64,000 bases of DNA from Salinisphaera hydrothermalis C41B8 (GTDB lineage Bacteria; Pseudomonadota; Gammaproteobacteria; Nevskiales; Salinisphaeraceae). Positions 29,207 to 38,060 of this stretch are shown here, piece after piece (within the stretch, counting starts at the first letter, position 1; every line of letters starts with the position of its first letter). Location of the stretch: assembly GCF_000732535.1 (NCBI RefSeq), contig NZ_APNK01000008.1:62001-126000 (forward strand), written 5' to 3'. A model generated the notes under the pieces. It saw nothing but the letters and a program-made list of their open reading frames with translations. It was not told the origin of the DNA and did no database searches. The position numbers were made by a program, and so were the translations under genes.

Positions 29207-31525
29207 ATGGAGACCAGACAACGGTGGGGGATGAAGACGATCGGTGGGCAGGCGACCTGCGTGTTGGTACTGACCGGTGCGCTTGGCGGGTTGCCGGTCG
29301 CGGCTGCATCCAGCGACCAGATCCGGAATCGTGACGCCGAAACGCCAGTACCGGCACCCACGCCAGCGAAGCAGTCACAAGCGGCCGGGGCGACGGCGGT
29401 AGAAGGCGGCTCCACTCAGCTCGGCACGGTCAATGTGACGGGACAGTATCCAGGCGAGGATGCCCCCACCCACGGCTATACCGCCTATACCAGCACCGGC
29501 GCCACGAAAACGGATACGCCGTTGATGGAAACGCCGCAAACGGTCGACGTGATTACCCGTCAGCAGATCTCCGATCAGGGCTCGAAGAACGTCAACGATG
29601 CGCTGCGATACACCCCGGGTGTCTTTACCGGCATTGCCGGGGCCTCGACCCGACAGGACGCGATCCAGCTGCGAGGTTTTTCCGGCGGTGACGTGAACAA
29701 CGCTTTCCTCGACGGCATGCGCCTGATGAGCGACCCGGGGGCCTACTCCAACTTCCAGATCGACCCGTTCATGCTCGAGCGCATCGATGTGGTCAAGGGC
29801 CCGAGTTCCGTGCTCTACGGCCGGGCGCAGCCAGGTGGGCTGGTCAATTACGTGACCAAGCGGCCCCAGGCCGAGACCGAGCGTCATCTGCAGTTCTACG
29901 GCGGCAGCTTCGATACCTATGGCGGCGGCTTCGACTTCACCGGCGCCTTGCCGAAAAAATCCTGGGGCAACTATCGCATCGTCGGTCACGCTGAGACGTC
30001 GGACACGCAATACGACGTGGTCAAGAGCGAGCGCTACGCGATCATGCCCGAGGTCGATCTCAATCTCTCCGACGACACCGATCTGCTGTTGCAGGCTTAT
30101 ATTCAGCACGATCCGGCCGCCGGTTTTCACGGCTCGGTGCCGTACGACCTTAGCGTCAATGGCGATGCCTACGGCGGCACCGTGTCGCCGTCCTGGGTCG
30201 ATACGGATGCCGGTCACGAGAAGTTCGATCGCCAGCAGCGCATGTTCACTTATGCGCTCACGCATCACGTCAACGATCACGTCCGGCTGCGCTCGACCGC
30301 GCGCTATTCCGATCTGGAAACCGATCTGGCGCAGGTCTATCAATACGGTTTTACCGGCAACGGCGCAGATCTGACGCGCTACTACACGGGGGCCCGGGAA
30401 CACCTCAAGGCGTTCTCCACCGATAACAACATCCAGTTCGAATTCGCCACGGGCGCGATCCAGCACGAGATGCTGGCCGGTGTCGATTATCAGCAGCGCT
30501 TCAACCGCGTCCACGACTACGGCATCCCCTACGACGCCTCGTCGAGCGTGCCGACGGGCGTCAAGCCGCTGGACCCGTTCGATCCGAACTATGACGACGA
30601 TCCGCTGGTGCGCTCGATCGTCGAGACCGGCAACGCCAACCGTAAGCTCAAGCAGTTCGGCGGCTATCTGCAGGATCAGATGACCTACAAGCGCCTGCAT
30701 GTGCTGTTGTCGGGCCGCGAGGACTATCTGCGACGCGAATACCAGGATCTGAGCACCGCCGACGGCGCCACCGCGAAGCGCAGCGACGATGCGTTCACCG
30801 GCCGCGTGGCCGTGCTGTACGAGTCGCAATACGGGATCTCGCCGTATTTCTCCTACAGCGAAGCGTTCAACCCGACCGCCTACAGCGCGGCCAACGGCCA
30901 GATTGCCGAGCCGACCAAGAGCAATCAGTACGAAATCGGCGTGAAGTACGCGCCGCGGGGCGTCAACGCGCTGCTTACGATCTCGCTCTACGACCTCACC
31001 CAGAAGAACGTACAGCAGCGCACGGCGGTAACGCCGATCACGTTTGCCAGCGTGGGCGATATCCAGTCCCGCGGGGTCGAGTTCACGGCCAAGGGCGATA
31101 TCACCGACGACCTGCACGTCATCGCTGGTTACAGCTATCAGGACGTCGAATACCAGAACGATGTCGCGTCCGGTTCGGTTACCGCCCACAAGGGCGATAC
31201 CCCGGCCCGCACGCCCAACCAGCTGGCCTCGCTTTGGGTGACTTACGACTTCCCGAAACGCATCAGCGCCGGCCTGGGCGGGCACTACGTCGGCAAGAGC
31301 TACGCCGATGGTCGGAATCGGCTGAAAGTGCCGGACTACGCCGTGGCCGATGCCATGGTCAAGGCCGACCTCGGCGCGTGGAGCTCGACGCTGGAGGGCG
31401 TGAGCCTGCGTGTGAACGCGAACAACCTGTTCGACAAGAAATACGTGGCCTCGTGCTTTGGCGCCCAGAGCTGCTACTACGGCGAAGAGCGCAACGTGAC
31501 GGCCACGGTGGATTACCGGTTCTAG
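29207..31525 (+). CDS. TonB-dependent hydroxamate siderophore receptor (FoxA/FhuA-like)
   Basis: A 772-residue outer-membrane receptor. A signal peptide (cleavage near VAAAS, about residue 34) is followed by a short linker. The plug domain (about 75-190) carries METPQTVDVITRQQISDQG, LRYTPGVFTG and VVKGPSSVLYGRAQPGG, signatures of the FhuA/FoxA/FpvA siderophore-receptor branch. The barrel ends in the usual aromatic residue (ATVDYRF). The ATG at 29207 has an AGGGA binding site; an ATG at 29159 would lengthen the leader unnaturally. It directly precedes desA-desD, so it most likely imports the ferric form of the siderophore they make, using the TonB-ExbB-ExbD complex encoded at 14.4-16.4 kb. Confidence 0.93.
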   Translation: METRQRWGMKTIGGQATCVLVLTGALGGLPVAAASSDQIRNRDAETPVPAPTPAKQSQAAGATAVEGGSTQLGTVNVTGQYPGEDAPTHGYTAYTSTGATKTDTPLMETPQTVDVITRQQISDQGSKNVNDALRYTPGVFTGIAGASTRQDAIQLRGFSGGDVNNAFLDGMRLMSDPGAYSNFQIDPFMLERIDVVKGPSSVLYGRAQPGGLVNYVTKRPQAETERHLQFYGGSFDTYGGGFDFTGALPKKSWGNYRIVGHAETSDTQYDVVKSERYAIMPEVDLNLSDDTDLLLQAYIQHDPAAGFHGSVPYDLSVNGDAYGGTVSPSWVDTDAGHEKFDRQQRMFTYALTHHVNDHVRLRSTARYSDLETDLAQVYQYGFTGNGADLTRYYTGAREHLKAFSTDNNIQFEFATGAIQHEMLAGVDYQQRFNRVHDYGIPYDASSSVPTGVKPLDPFDPNYDDDPLVRSIVETGNANRKLKQFGGYLQDQMTYKRLHVLLSGREDYLRREYQDLSTADGATAKRSDDAFTGRVAVLYESQYGISPYFSYSEAFNPTAYSAANGQIAEPTKSNQYEIGVKYAPRGVNALLTISLYDLTQKNVQQRTAVTPITFASVGDIQSRGVEFTAKGDITDDLHVIAGYSYQDVEYQNDVASGSVTAHKGDTPARTPNQLASLWVTYDFPKRISAGLGGHYVGKSYADGRNRLKVPDYAVADAMVKADLGAWSSTLEGVSLRVNANNLFDKKYVASCFGAQSCYYGEERNVTATVDYRF

Positions 31526-31591
31526 GGCGTGTTGCCACGAGGGGCGTGGCCGCGGCGATCGCGGTATCGAATCATCGACAAGGAAGGACCT

Positions 31592-33187
31592 ATGTCCATG
31601 CAACTGGACGGCCGGGTAAAGGCGTCGACAGCCGGCGCCGATCCGGCAGCCGCGCTCATCGGCCGTGCCGGCCTGGCCGTGTTTCGTCAGCAGGCAGAAC
31701 AGGCCGTCGCCGCGGTCGCTGGCGCGCTGGAAGACGCGCATCGGGTATTCGACGGCGTCGGACCGGCCGACATTCGCGGTGCGATCGATGCGATCGACCT
31801 GGATCGCGAGGCGCCGGCAGGCTTCACCGCCGCGCTGACCGAGCTGCAGTCGCTGTATTTTCGGCACGCGGTGTATTTCCATCACCCGCGCTACGTCGCG
31901 CATCTGAACTGCCCGGTATTGAGCAGCGCGGCCGCGGCCGAAATCATCGCGGCCGGGATCAATTCCTCGCTGGATACCTGGGATCAGAGCGCCGGCGCCA
32001 CGCTGATCGAGCAGAAACTCATTGGCTGGACGGCTTCGCGTGCGCATTTGCCCGGCACGGCCGACGGTATCTTCACCAGTGGCGGCACGCAGTCCAATCT
32101 GATGGCATTGCTGCTGGCACGCGAGCAATACGCCGCGCGCGTTTACGGTGCCGGCCATGTTCAGCGCTACGGGCTGCCGGCCGAGGCCGCGCGCTGGCGG
32201 ATCTTCGTTTCCGACATCAGTCATTTCTCACTGGCCAAGGCCGCGGCCTTGCTGGGGCTCGGTCACGAGGCGATCGTGGGCGTGCCGGTCGATGAAGCCT
32301 GGCGCATGAATCCGGACGCGCTGGCCGCGGCAATCGCCGATGCCCGGGCGCGTGGCGAGATCCCGCTCGCCATCGTCGCCACTTTCGGCACCACCGATTT
32401 CGGCAGCGTGGACGATGTCGAATCCGCCGGCCGGATCGCCCGCGAGCACGGCCTCTGGCTGCATGTCGACGCGGCCTACGGCTGTGGTCTGATGGTCTCG
32501 CCGACGCGCGCGAATCGCTGCGCCGCACTTGCGGCGGCTGATTCGATCACGGTCGATTACCACAAATCGTTCTTCCAACCGGTGGCCTGCAGCGCGTTGC
32601 TCGTCGCCGACGGCGCGACGCTGGCTCATGTGACCCATCACGCCGACTATCTGAATCCAAAAGAGGCCGCGGCGTCCGGTACGCCGGATCAGGTCAACAA
32701 GAGCCTGCAGACCACTCGGCGCTTCGATGCGCTCAAGCTCTGGGTGAGCCTGCGTACGGTCGGACCGGATGCGATCGGACGGCTGTTCGATGCCGGCATC
32801 GATCTGGCGCGGGCCACGTATCGACTCATGCTGGCCGAGCCGCGTTTTGAACTGCTCAACGATCCCGAGCTCGGCGCGCTGGTGTTCCGGTTCCGGCCGA
32901 GCCTGGCGATGGCGGCGGACGAGCTTGACGGGCTCAACGATGCAATCCGGGCGGAGCTTGCCGCCAGCGGCGATGCCATGATTGCCGCCACGCGCGTCGG
33001 CGGGCGCCGTTATCTCAAGTTCACCCTGATGAACGCCCAGACCACGATCGCGGACATGGCGGAATTGCTCGGGCTGATCGTGACCACGGGGCAGCGGCTG
33101 GCACAGGCACATCGCGCCGGATGCCCCGCAGCGTCGAGTGCCGGGGCGGCCATCGACGAACCATGGCAGGTGCGGCGTCATGGCTGA
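31592..33187 (+). CDS. desA: PLP-dependent lysine/diamine-forming decarboxylase, DesA-like
   Basis: A 531-residue group II decarboxylase. The PLP lysine lies in SITVDYHKSFFQPVACS (about residue 328). Further DesA-like segments are YFHHPRYVAHLNCPV, NSSLDTWDQSAGATLIE and LHVDAAYGCGLM. These match the Streptomyces desferrioxamine enzyme DesA, which makes cadaverine from lysine, better than diaminobutyrate decarboxylases, as far as recall allows. It is the first biosynthetic gene after the receptor, with an AAGGAAGGA site before the ATG at 31592. Its 3' end overlaps desB by 8 bases. The substrate (lysine or ornithine) decides whether the product is cadaverine- or putrescine-based. Confidence 0.87.
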   Translation: MSMQLDGRVKASTAGADPAAALIGRAGLAVFRQQAEQAVAAVAGALEDAHRVFDGVGPADIRGAIDAIDLDREAPAGFTAALTELQSLYFRHAVYFHHPRYVAHLNCPVLSSAAAAEIIAAGINSSLDTWDQSAGATLIEQKLIGWTASRAHLPGTADGIFTSGGTQSNLMALLLAREQYAARVYGAGHVQRYGLPAEAARWRIFVSDISHFSLAKAAALLGLGHEAIVGVPVDEAWRMNPDALAAAIADARARGEIPLAIVATFGTTDFGSVDDVESAGRIAREHGLWLHVDAAYGCGLMVSPTRANRCAALAAADSITVDYHKSFFQPVACSALLVADGATLAHVTHHADYLNPKEAAASGTPDQVNKSLQTTRRFDALKLWVSLRTVGPDAIGRLFDAGIDLARATYRLMLAEPRFELLNDPELGALVFRFRPSLAMAADELDGLNDAIRAELAASGDAMIAATRVGGRRYLKFTLMNAQTTIADMAELLGLIVTTGQRLAQAHRAGCPAASSAGAAIDEPWQVRRHG

Positions 33188-34538
33188 TACCCAATCGAGC
33201 GCTCATATTCATGACGTCATCGGCGTCGGCATCGGCCCGTTCAACCTCGGCCTGGCCGCGCTCGCCGCGCCAATCACTGAGTTGGATGCGGTGTTTCTGG
33301 ACGAGAACGAATGCTTCGACTGGCATCCCGGCCTGCTGCTCGACGGCGCCACGCTGCAGACGCCGTTTCTGGCCGATCTGGTCACGCTGGCCGATCCGAC
33401 CAGTCCGTACAGCTTTCTCAACTACCTGAAAGCCACCGGCCGCATCTATGCGTTCTATATCCGCGAGAGCTTTTTCATGCTGCGCGCGGAATACAATCAG
33501 TATTGCCGCTGGGTCGCCGATCGGCTGTCGAATCTCGTATTCGAACAACGCGTCGAGCACATCGAGTACGACGCCGCCGCGGATTGCTATGAGGTCACGA
33601 CTATCCGCCCGGCAACCGGCAAGCGCACTCTCCGGCGTGCCCACCGCCTGGTGCTCGGTACCGGGCCGGCGCGCTACTGGCCGGCCGCGTGCGACGAACT
33701 CGACGGGCCAATCTGCCATGCCGCGGATTATCTGGCCCATCGCGACACGCTGGCCGACAAGACCAGCGTGACCCTCATCGGCTCCGGCCAGAGCGCCGCC
33801 GAGATCTTTCGCGAACGCCTGGATGCGGCCGGTCCGGGCCAGCGTCTCGACTGGTTCACCCGCTCGCCGCGCTTCTTTGCGATGGCCTACGACAAGCTCA
33901 CGCTGGAGCTCACGTCGCCGGAATACATCGACTATTTCCATGCGCTGCCCGAGCATACCCGACACCGCCTCGGCCAGTCTCAGAAGCCGTTGTACAAGGG
34001 CATCGATCGTGATCTGGCCGACGCCATCTACGATCGGCTGTACGAAAAAGACGTGCACGGCACCGCCAACGTCGGCATGCAGGCGAACGCCACTCTGCTT
34101 TCGGTCACGCGGGATGCTGATCGCGACGAATACGTGCTCGATTTCCTGCAGGCCGAGCAGGGCGTGCGCTTCCGGCATCGCACCCAGGCGCTGATTCTGG
34201 CCACCGGATTCCAGCATCGCGTACCGGGCTATCTCGACGCGGTGGCGCACCGCATTCGCTGGGACGGACAAGGGCGTTTCCGGGTGAGCCGCGACTACGC
34301 CATCGATACTGCGGGCGATCGCGTGTTCGTACAGAACGCGGAGCTGCATACCCACGGATTCACGGCGTCGGATCTGGGCATGGCCTGTTATCGCAATGCC
34401 GTGATCCTCCGCCAGCTGCTCGGGCGCGAAGTCTACGGAATCGAGCGTCGGATCGCCTTCCAGAGCTTCGATGCGCGCCGGCTTTCCTCGGCCGAAGCGG
34501 AGAGGCCTCGATTCCAGAGCGATCGGGAAACGCCGTGA
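33180..34538 (+). CDS. desB: Lysine/ornithine/diamine N-monooxygenase, DesB-like
   Basis: A 452-residue flavin monooxygenase that N-hydroxylates the diamine made by the upstream decarboxylase. The FAD-binding motif is VIGVGIGPFNLGLAAL (about residue 12) and the NADPH-binding motif is LIGSGQSAAEIF (about residue 198). The family C-terminal ATG motif is seen as ILATGFQHR. The ATG at 33180 overlaps the desA stop. The desC start overlaps its stop (TGATG). This close packing indicates translational coupling. Confidence 0.93.
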   Translation: MADTQSSAHIHDVIGVGIGPFNLGLAALAAPITELDAVFLDENECFDWHPGLLLDGATLQTPFLADLVTLADPTSPYSFLNYLKATGRIYAFYIRESFFMLRAEYNQYCRWVADRLSNLVFEQRVEHIEYDAAADCYEVTTIRPATGKRTLRRAHRLVLGTGPARYWPAACDELDGPICHAADYLAHRDTLADKTSVTLIGSGQSAAEIFRERLDAAGPGQRLDWFTRSPRFFAMAYDKLTLELTSPEYIDYFHALPEHTRHRLGQSQKPLYKGIDRDLADAIYDRLYEKDVHGTANVGMQANATLLSVTRDADRDEYVLDFLQAEQGVRFRHRTQALILATGFQHRVPGYLDAVAHRIRWDGQGRFRVSRDYAIDTAGDRVFVQNAELHTHGFTASDLGMACYRNAVILRQLLGREVYGIERRIAFQSFDARRLSSAEAERPRFQSDRETP

Positions 34539-35152
34539 TGCATGTATTCACCGACTATTCCCGTTGCGTACCCGGCATGGGCATGCTGACGCTCGCACCG
34601 TTCGATATCGGCCGTCATGCGGCCTGCGCGCATCGCTGGCTGACCAGCGACCACGCGCGATTCTGGGGCATGACGGGCCATACTGCGGCCGATACAGTCG
34701 ATTATTTCGCGGCCATCGAGGCGTCGTCGACCCATGCCGCGCTGATCGGCTTGCACGCCGGAGACCCGGCGTTCCTGGTGGAAGTCTACGACCCCGCGGC
34801 CGAGCCGGTGGGCCGGCATTACCCGGTTGCTCCCGGCGATGCCGGCATGCATCTGCTGATCGCTCCGCCACGCCAGCCGATTCATCTGTTCACCTGGGCC
34901 GTGTTCGCGCTGACCGTGGATGCGTTGTTCGATCAGCCCGGCATCGAACGGCTGGTGGTCGAGCCGGATGTCGACAACAACGGCATTCATGTACTCAACC
35001 GGCGTGCCGGCTTCGTCTATCACCGCCAGCTCGAGCTGGACGACAAGACCGCCTGGTTGGCGACCTGTACCGCGCGCGATCGCGACGCGGCCATGACTCA
35101 ACTCACAGCGGCGCAGCGTACGGTCTGCGCCCGAAAGGAGACCACGGCATGA
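34538..35152 (+). CDS. desC: Hydroxamate-forming acyltransferase, DesC/AlcB-like
   Basis: A 204-residue GNAT-fold acyltransferase of the siderophore group (AlcB, IucB, RhbD, DesC). It acylates the N-hydroxydiamine with succinyl- or acetyl-CoA to give the hydroxamate. Recognisable segments are WLTSDHARFWGM (about residue 38) and RLVVEPDVDNNGIHVLNRRAGF (about 148-169), the acetyl-CoA-binding end. The ATG at 34538 is part of a TGATG overlap with desB. Its stop overlaps the next start as ATGA. Confidence 0.9.
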   Translation: MHVFTDYSRCVPGMGMLTLAPFDIGRHAACAHRWLTSDHARFWGMTGHTAADTVDYFAAIEASSTHAALIGLHAGDPAFLVEVYDPAAEPVGRHYPVAPGDAGMHLLIAPPRQPIHLFTWAVFALTVDALFDQPGIERLVVEPDVDNNGIHVLNRRAGFVYHRQLELDDKTAWLATCTARDRDAAMTQLTAAQRTVCARKETTA

Positions 35153-36984
35153 GTTGTCAGTGTCTGACGGCCACGCTGCGCAGCGTGGCGCATCTGTCGC
35201 CGGCCCGCTGGGCCGAGGTGAATGCCGCGCTGGTGGCGAAGATCATCGGCGAATTCGCCCACGAAGGGCTGTTCGAGCCGGTCGCGCTCGAAGGCCCGCC
35301 CGCTGATGAAACCGCCACCGCCTGCTATGAAATCGCCGGCGACGATCCCGGCGTGCGTTATCGTTTCGCGGCGCGGCGTTTCCGGCTCAACCACTGGGAT
35401 GTCGAGCCGGCCTCGATCACGCGCGAGATCGACGGCGTTGCTCAGCCGCTGGATGCCGGCGCGCTGTTCATCGAATGCCGGGCCACGCTCGGGCTCAATG
35501 ACGACATGCTGGCGCTGTATCTCGAAGAGATCGCCAGCACACGCTATAGCGCGGCCTACAAACGCGCCACGGCGCGCCATTCCGCGGCTGAACTGGCACT
35601 CGCCGACTTTCAGACCATCGAGGCGGCGATGACGGAAGGGCACCCGGCCTTCGTGGCCAACAACGGCCGCGTTGGGTTTTCCGGCGATGACTTCGCCGCC
35701 TATGCGCCGGAGGCCGCCCATCCGATCCGGCTGATCTGGGTGGCGGCGCATGTCAGCCGGGCGCATTTCGCGACCGCCGGCGATCGCAGCGTCGAGTCGC
35801 ATCTCGCTGGCGAGCTGGACTCGACCACGCGGCAGCGATTCGCCGATCAGCTCGTCGAACTCGGGCTCGACCCGGCCGATTATCACTTTATGCCGGTTCA
35901 TCCCTGGCAATGGCAGAACAAGCTGGTGTTTGCCTTTGCCGACGAGATCGCCACGCGACATCTCGTGCATCTCGGGTTCGCGCCGAATGCCTACCAGGCC
36001 CAGCAATCGATTCGGACGCTGTTCAATCACGACGTGCCGACCCGCTGCTACGTCAAGACGAGCCTGTCGATCCTCAACATGGGCTTCCCGCGCGGATTGT
36101 CGCCGTACTACATGGCGGGCACGCCGGCCATCTGCGACTGGCTCGCCGATCTGATCGATGGCGATGCGTATCTGCGCTCCACCGGCTTTTCGATCCTGCG
36201 GGAAGTGGCCGCGGTGGGCTATCGGCACCCGCATTTCGAAGCCGCGGTGCCCAAGACCGATGGCGCCAACAAGATGCTCTCGGCGCTCTGGCGCGAATCA
36301 CCCGTCGAGCGGCTCGGCGAGGGCGAGCGCCTGATGACAATGGCGGCCTTGCTGCATCGCGACTACGACGGGAATTCGCTGATCGGTGCCCTGATCGATG
36401 CCTCGGGCCTGTCGATCGACGATTGGCTGACGGCCTATCTGGACGCCTATATGGCACCGCTGCTGCACTGCTTCTATGCGCACGATCTGGTGTTCATGCC
36501 GCACGGCGAGAACCTGATTCTGGTGCTGCGCGAGCATACGGTGGACCGCGTGATCATGAAGGACATCGCCGAGGAAATCGCCGTGATGAACCCGGCAGCC
36601 GATCTGCCGGACGACGTACAACGCATCGCCGTGACGGTGCCGGACGAGATCCGCACGTTGTCGATCTTCACCGATCTGTTCGATCTGATCTTCCGCTACA
36701 TTGCGGCCACGCTCGCGGTCGAGCGCGATTACTCTCAGAGCCGTTTCTGGGCACGCGTGGCGGACTGCATTACGCGCTATCAGGCAGCCCATCCTGAATA
36801 TGCCGACAAGTTCGCGCGCGACGACCTGTTCGCCCCGGATTTCTCGCGCTCCTGTCTCAATCGGCTGCAACTGGCCAATAACCGCCAGATGCTCGATCTG
36901 GCTGATCCGACCGGCAACCTGCAGTTCGTGGGCCGGCTCGATAACCCGATCGCGGAGGTTCGGCGCCACGCCGCCACGGCCTGA
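35149..36984 (+). CDS. desD: NRPS-independent siderophore synthetase, DesD/AlcC (type C) like
   Basis: A 611-residue IucA/IucC-family ligase that couples and cyclises hydroxamate units with ATP. Segments seen are HPWQWQNKLVF (about residue 253), FNHDVPTRCYVKTSLSILNMG (about 290-310) and FMPHGENLILVL (about 450), which form the nucleotide and substrate sites. Only one such synthetase is present, as in desferrioxamine, bisucaberin, putrebactin and alcaligin clusters; aerobactin-type pathways need two. The start overlaps desC (ATGA at 35149). A strong terminator ends the operon. Confidence 0.92.
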   Translation: MSCQCLTATLRSVAHLSPARWAEVNAALVAKIIGEFAHEGLFEPVALEGPPADETATACYEIAGDDPGVRYRFAARRFRLNHWDVEPASITREIDGVAQPLDAGALFIECRATLGLNDDMLALYLEEIASTRYSAAYKRATARHSAAELALADFQTIEAAMTEGHPAFVANNGRVGFSGDDFAAYAPEAAHPIRLIWVAAHVSRAHFATAGDRSVESHLAGELDSTTRQRFADQLVELGLDPADYHFMPVHPWQWQNKLVFAFADEIATRHLVHLGFAPNAYQAQQSIRTLFNHDVPTRCYVKTSLSILNMGFPRGLSPYYMAGTPAICDWLADLIDGDAYLRSTGFSILREVAAVGYRHPHFEAAVPKTDGANKMLSALWRESPVERLGEGERLMTMAALLHRDYDGNSLIGALIDASGLSIDDWLTAYLDAYMAPLLHCFYAHDLVFMPHGENLILVLREHTVDRVIMKDIAEEIAVMNPAADLPDDVQRIAVTVPDEIRTLSIFTDLFDLIFRYIAATLAVERDYSQSRFWARVADCITRYQAAHPEYADKFARDDLFAPDFSRSCLNRLQLANNRQMLDLADPTGNLQFVGRLDNPIAEVRRHAATA

Positions 36985-37022
36985 CTGCGTACTTTCGACG
37001 CATCCGAAGGGCTATCGGTCTT

Positions 37023-37048
37023 GGCCGCTCGTTCGAGCGGCCTTTTTT
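37023..37048 (+). terminator. Rho-independent terminator of the des operon
   Basis: A perfect 8-bp stem GGCCGCTC-gttc-GAGCGGCC is followed by six T residues, 39 bases after the desD stop. Confidence 0.92.
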
Positions 37049-37096
37049 ATAGCGAAAATATTGGCCCAGCCGCGCGGCTGGGCCAATGTTCCTAGA

Positions 37097-37462
37097 TCAG
37101 GCCGTGACCCACTGCCGCGCGGATTCGCGCTCGTCGAAACGATAGGTCTTGCATTCCAGCTTGGGCGCCAGCTTGTCGATGACGGTGGTGGCGGTGCGCA
37201 CGCCTTCCACGTCGGTGACCACGGCCAGTTTGTCGAACCGGTCCCAGTGCTTGATCGAGTCCTTCAGCTCGCTGAACACCGTGGACGCGGACATGCCGCC
37301 CAGCGACTTGATCTCGACGTACAGCCGCAGCGTGTCGTGCTGTTCGAGGCGTTTCTCGATGGTCGACACGATATTGGAGAAATCCTGGGCGCCGATTTCG
37401 CCGTCGACTTCCAGCGGGACGACGTGTTCGGCATCGGATTTGAATGGAGCGATTCGAAGCAT
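37097..37462 (-). CDS. SpoIIAA-like (STAS-superfamily) protein
   Basis: A 121-residue single-domain protein of the SpoIIAA-like family. It starts MLRIAPFKSDAEHVVPLEVDG and contains the alternating strand/helix pattern of the STAS fold (LRLYVEIKSLGGMSAS, KLAVVTDVEGV). These proteins occur singly in many proteobacteria, are thought to bind small lipophilic ligands, and have no established pathway. The ATG at 37462 was preferred because an in-frame upstream codon at 37504 adds residues outside the fold. It is transcribed away from the elaA-like gene. Confidence 0.85.
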   Translation of the reverse strand: MLRIAPFKSDAEHVVPLEVDGEIGAQDFSNIVSTIEKRLEQHDTLRLYVEIKSLGGMSASTVFSELKDSIKHWDRFDKLAVVTDVEGVRTATTVIDKLAPKLECKTYRFDERESARQWVTA

Positions 37463-37592
37463 GAGGTCTCTCAGCTCGATGAATGTGGCCCCGACGCTAA
37501 CCAACCCATACGGGCGCCACTATCCGTGATTAGGCGGAGGCGCGGCGCCCGGCAGGCATAATGCGCGTTTCAGAAGCATCGATGATCAAATC

Positions 37593-38060
37593 ATGAGCGA
37601 GCTGTGCTTTCGTAGCCACTGGCTGCGCGATCTGTCGGCGATCGCGTTCCACGAGATCGTGTCATTGCGCGAGGCCGTGTTCGTGGTCGAGCAGGCCTGT
37701 GTCTATCAGGAAACCGATGCGCAGGATCTCGTCGCGCGCCATGTGAGTCTGCGTATCGATGACGCGCTGGCGGGCTATCTGCGCATCGTGCCCGGCGACA
37801 TCCCCGCGATCGGCCGCGTGCTGATCGCCCCCGCGTTCCGGGGGCGCGGGCTTGGCACCGATCTGATGCAGGCCGGCCTGCGTGAGACGCAGCGGCTGTA
37901 TGGCGATGTCGCGGTGCGGATCAGCGCCCAGGCTCATCTGCGTGCTTTCTACGAGGGGCTGGGATTCACGGTGGCCTCCGACGTTTATCTGGAGGACGGC
38001 ATTCCGCACTGTGCCATGCAGCGCGCCGCCGGCCACTTTTCACGGAGCGTACAGACATGA
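37593..38060 (+). CDS. elaA: GNAT acetyltransferase, ElaA family
   Basis: A 155-residue GNAT protein. The ElaA signature is visible: LREAVFVVEQACVYQETDAQD near residue 30, then the acetyl-CoA loop IGRVLIAPAFRGRGLGTDLM (about 71-90) and a C-terminal HLRAFYEGLGF. ElaA proteins are cytosolic N-acetyltransferases of unknown substrate. The stop overlaps the next start (ATGA), so the two are translationally coupled. Confidence 0.9.
   Translation: MSELCFRSHWLRDLSAIAFHEIVSLREAVFVVEQACVYQETDAQDLVARHVSLRIDDALAGYLRIVPGDIPAIGRVLIAPAFRGRGLGTDLMQAGLRETQRLYGDVAVRISAQAHLRAFYEGLGFTVASDVYLEDGIPHCAMQRAAGHFSRSVQT

Noticed and set aside
29375-32224. Very long (949 codons) open frame antisense to the receptor and desA
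   Set aside because: It lies wholly opposite strongly supported genes and has the Arg/Asp/His-rich look of a GC-rich antisense frame with no domain.
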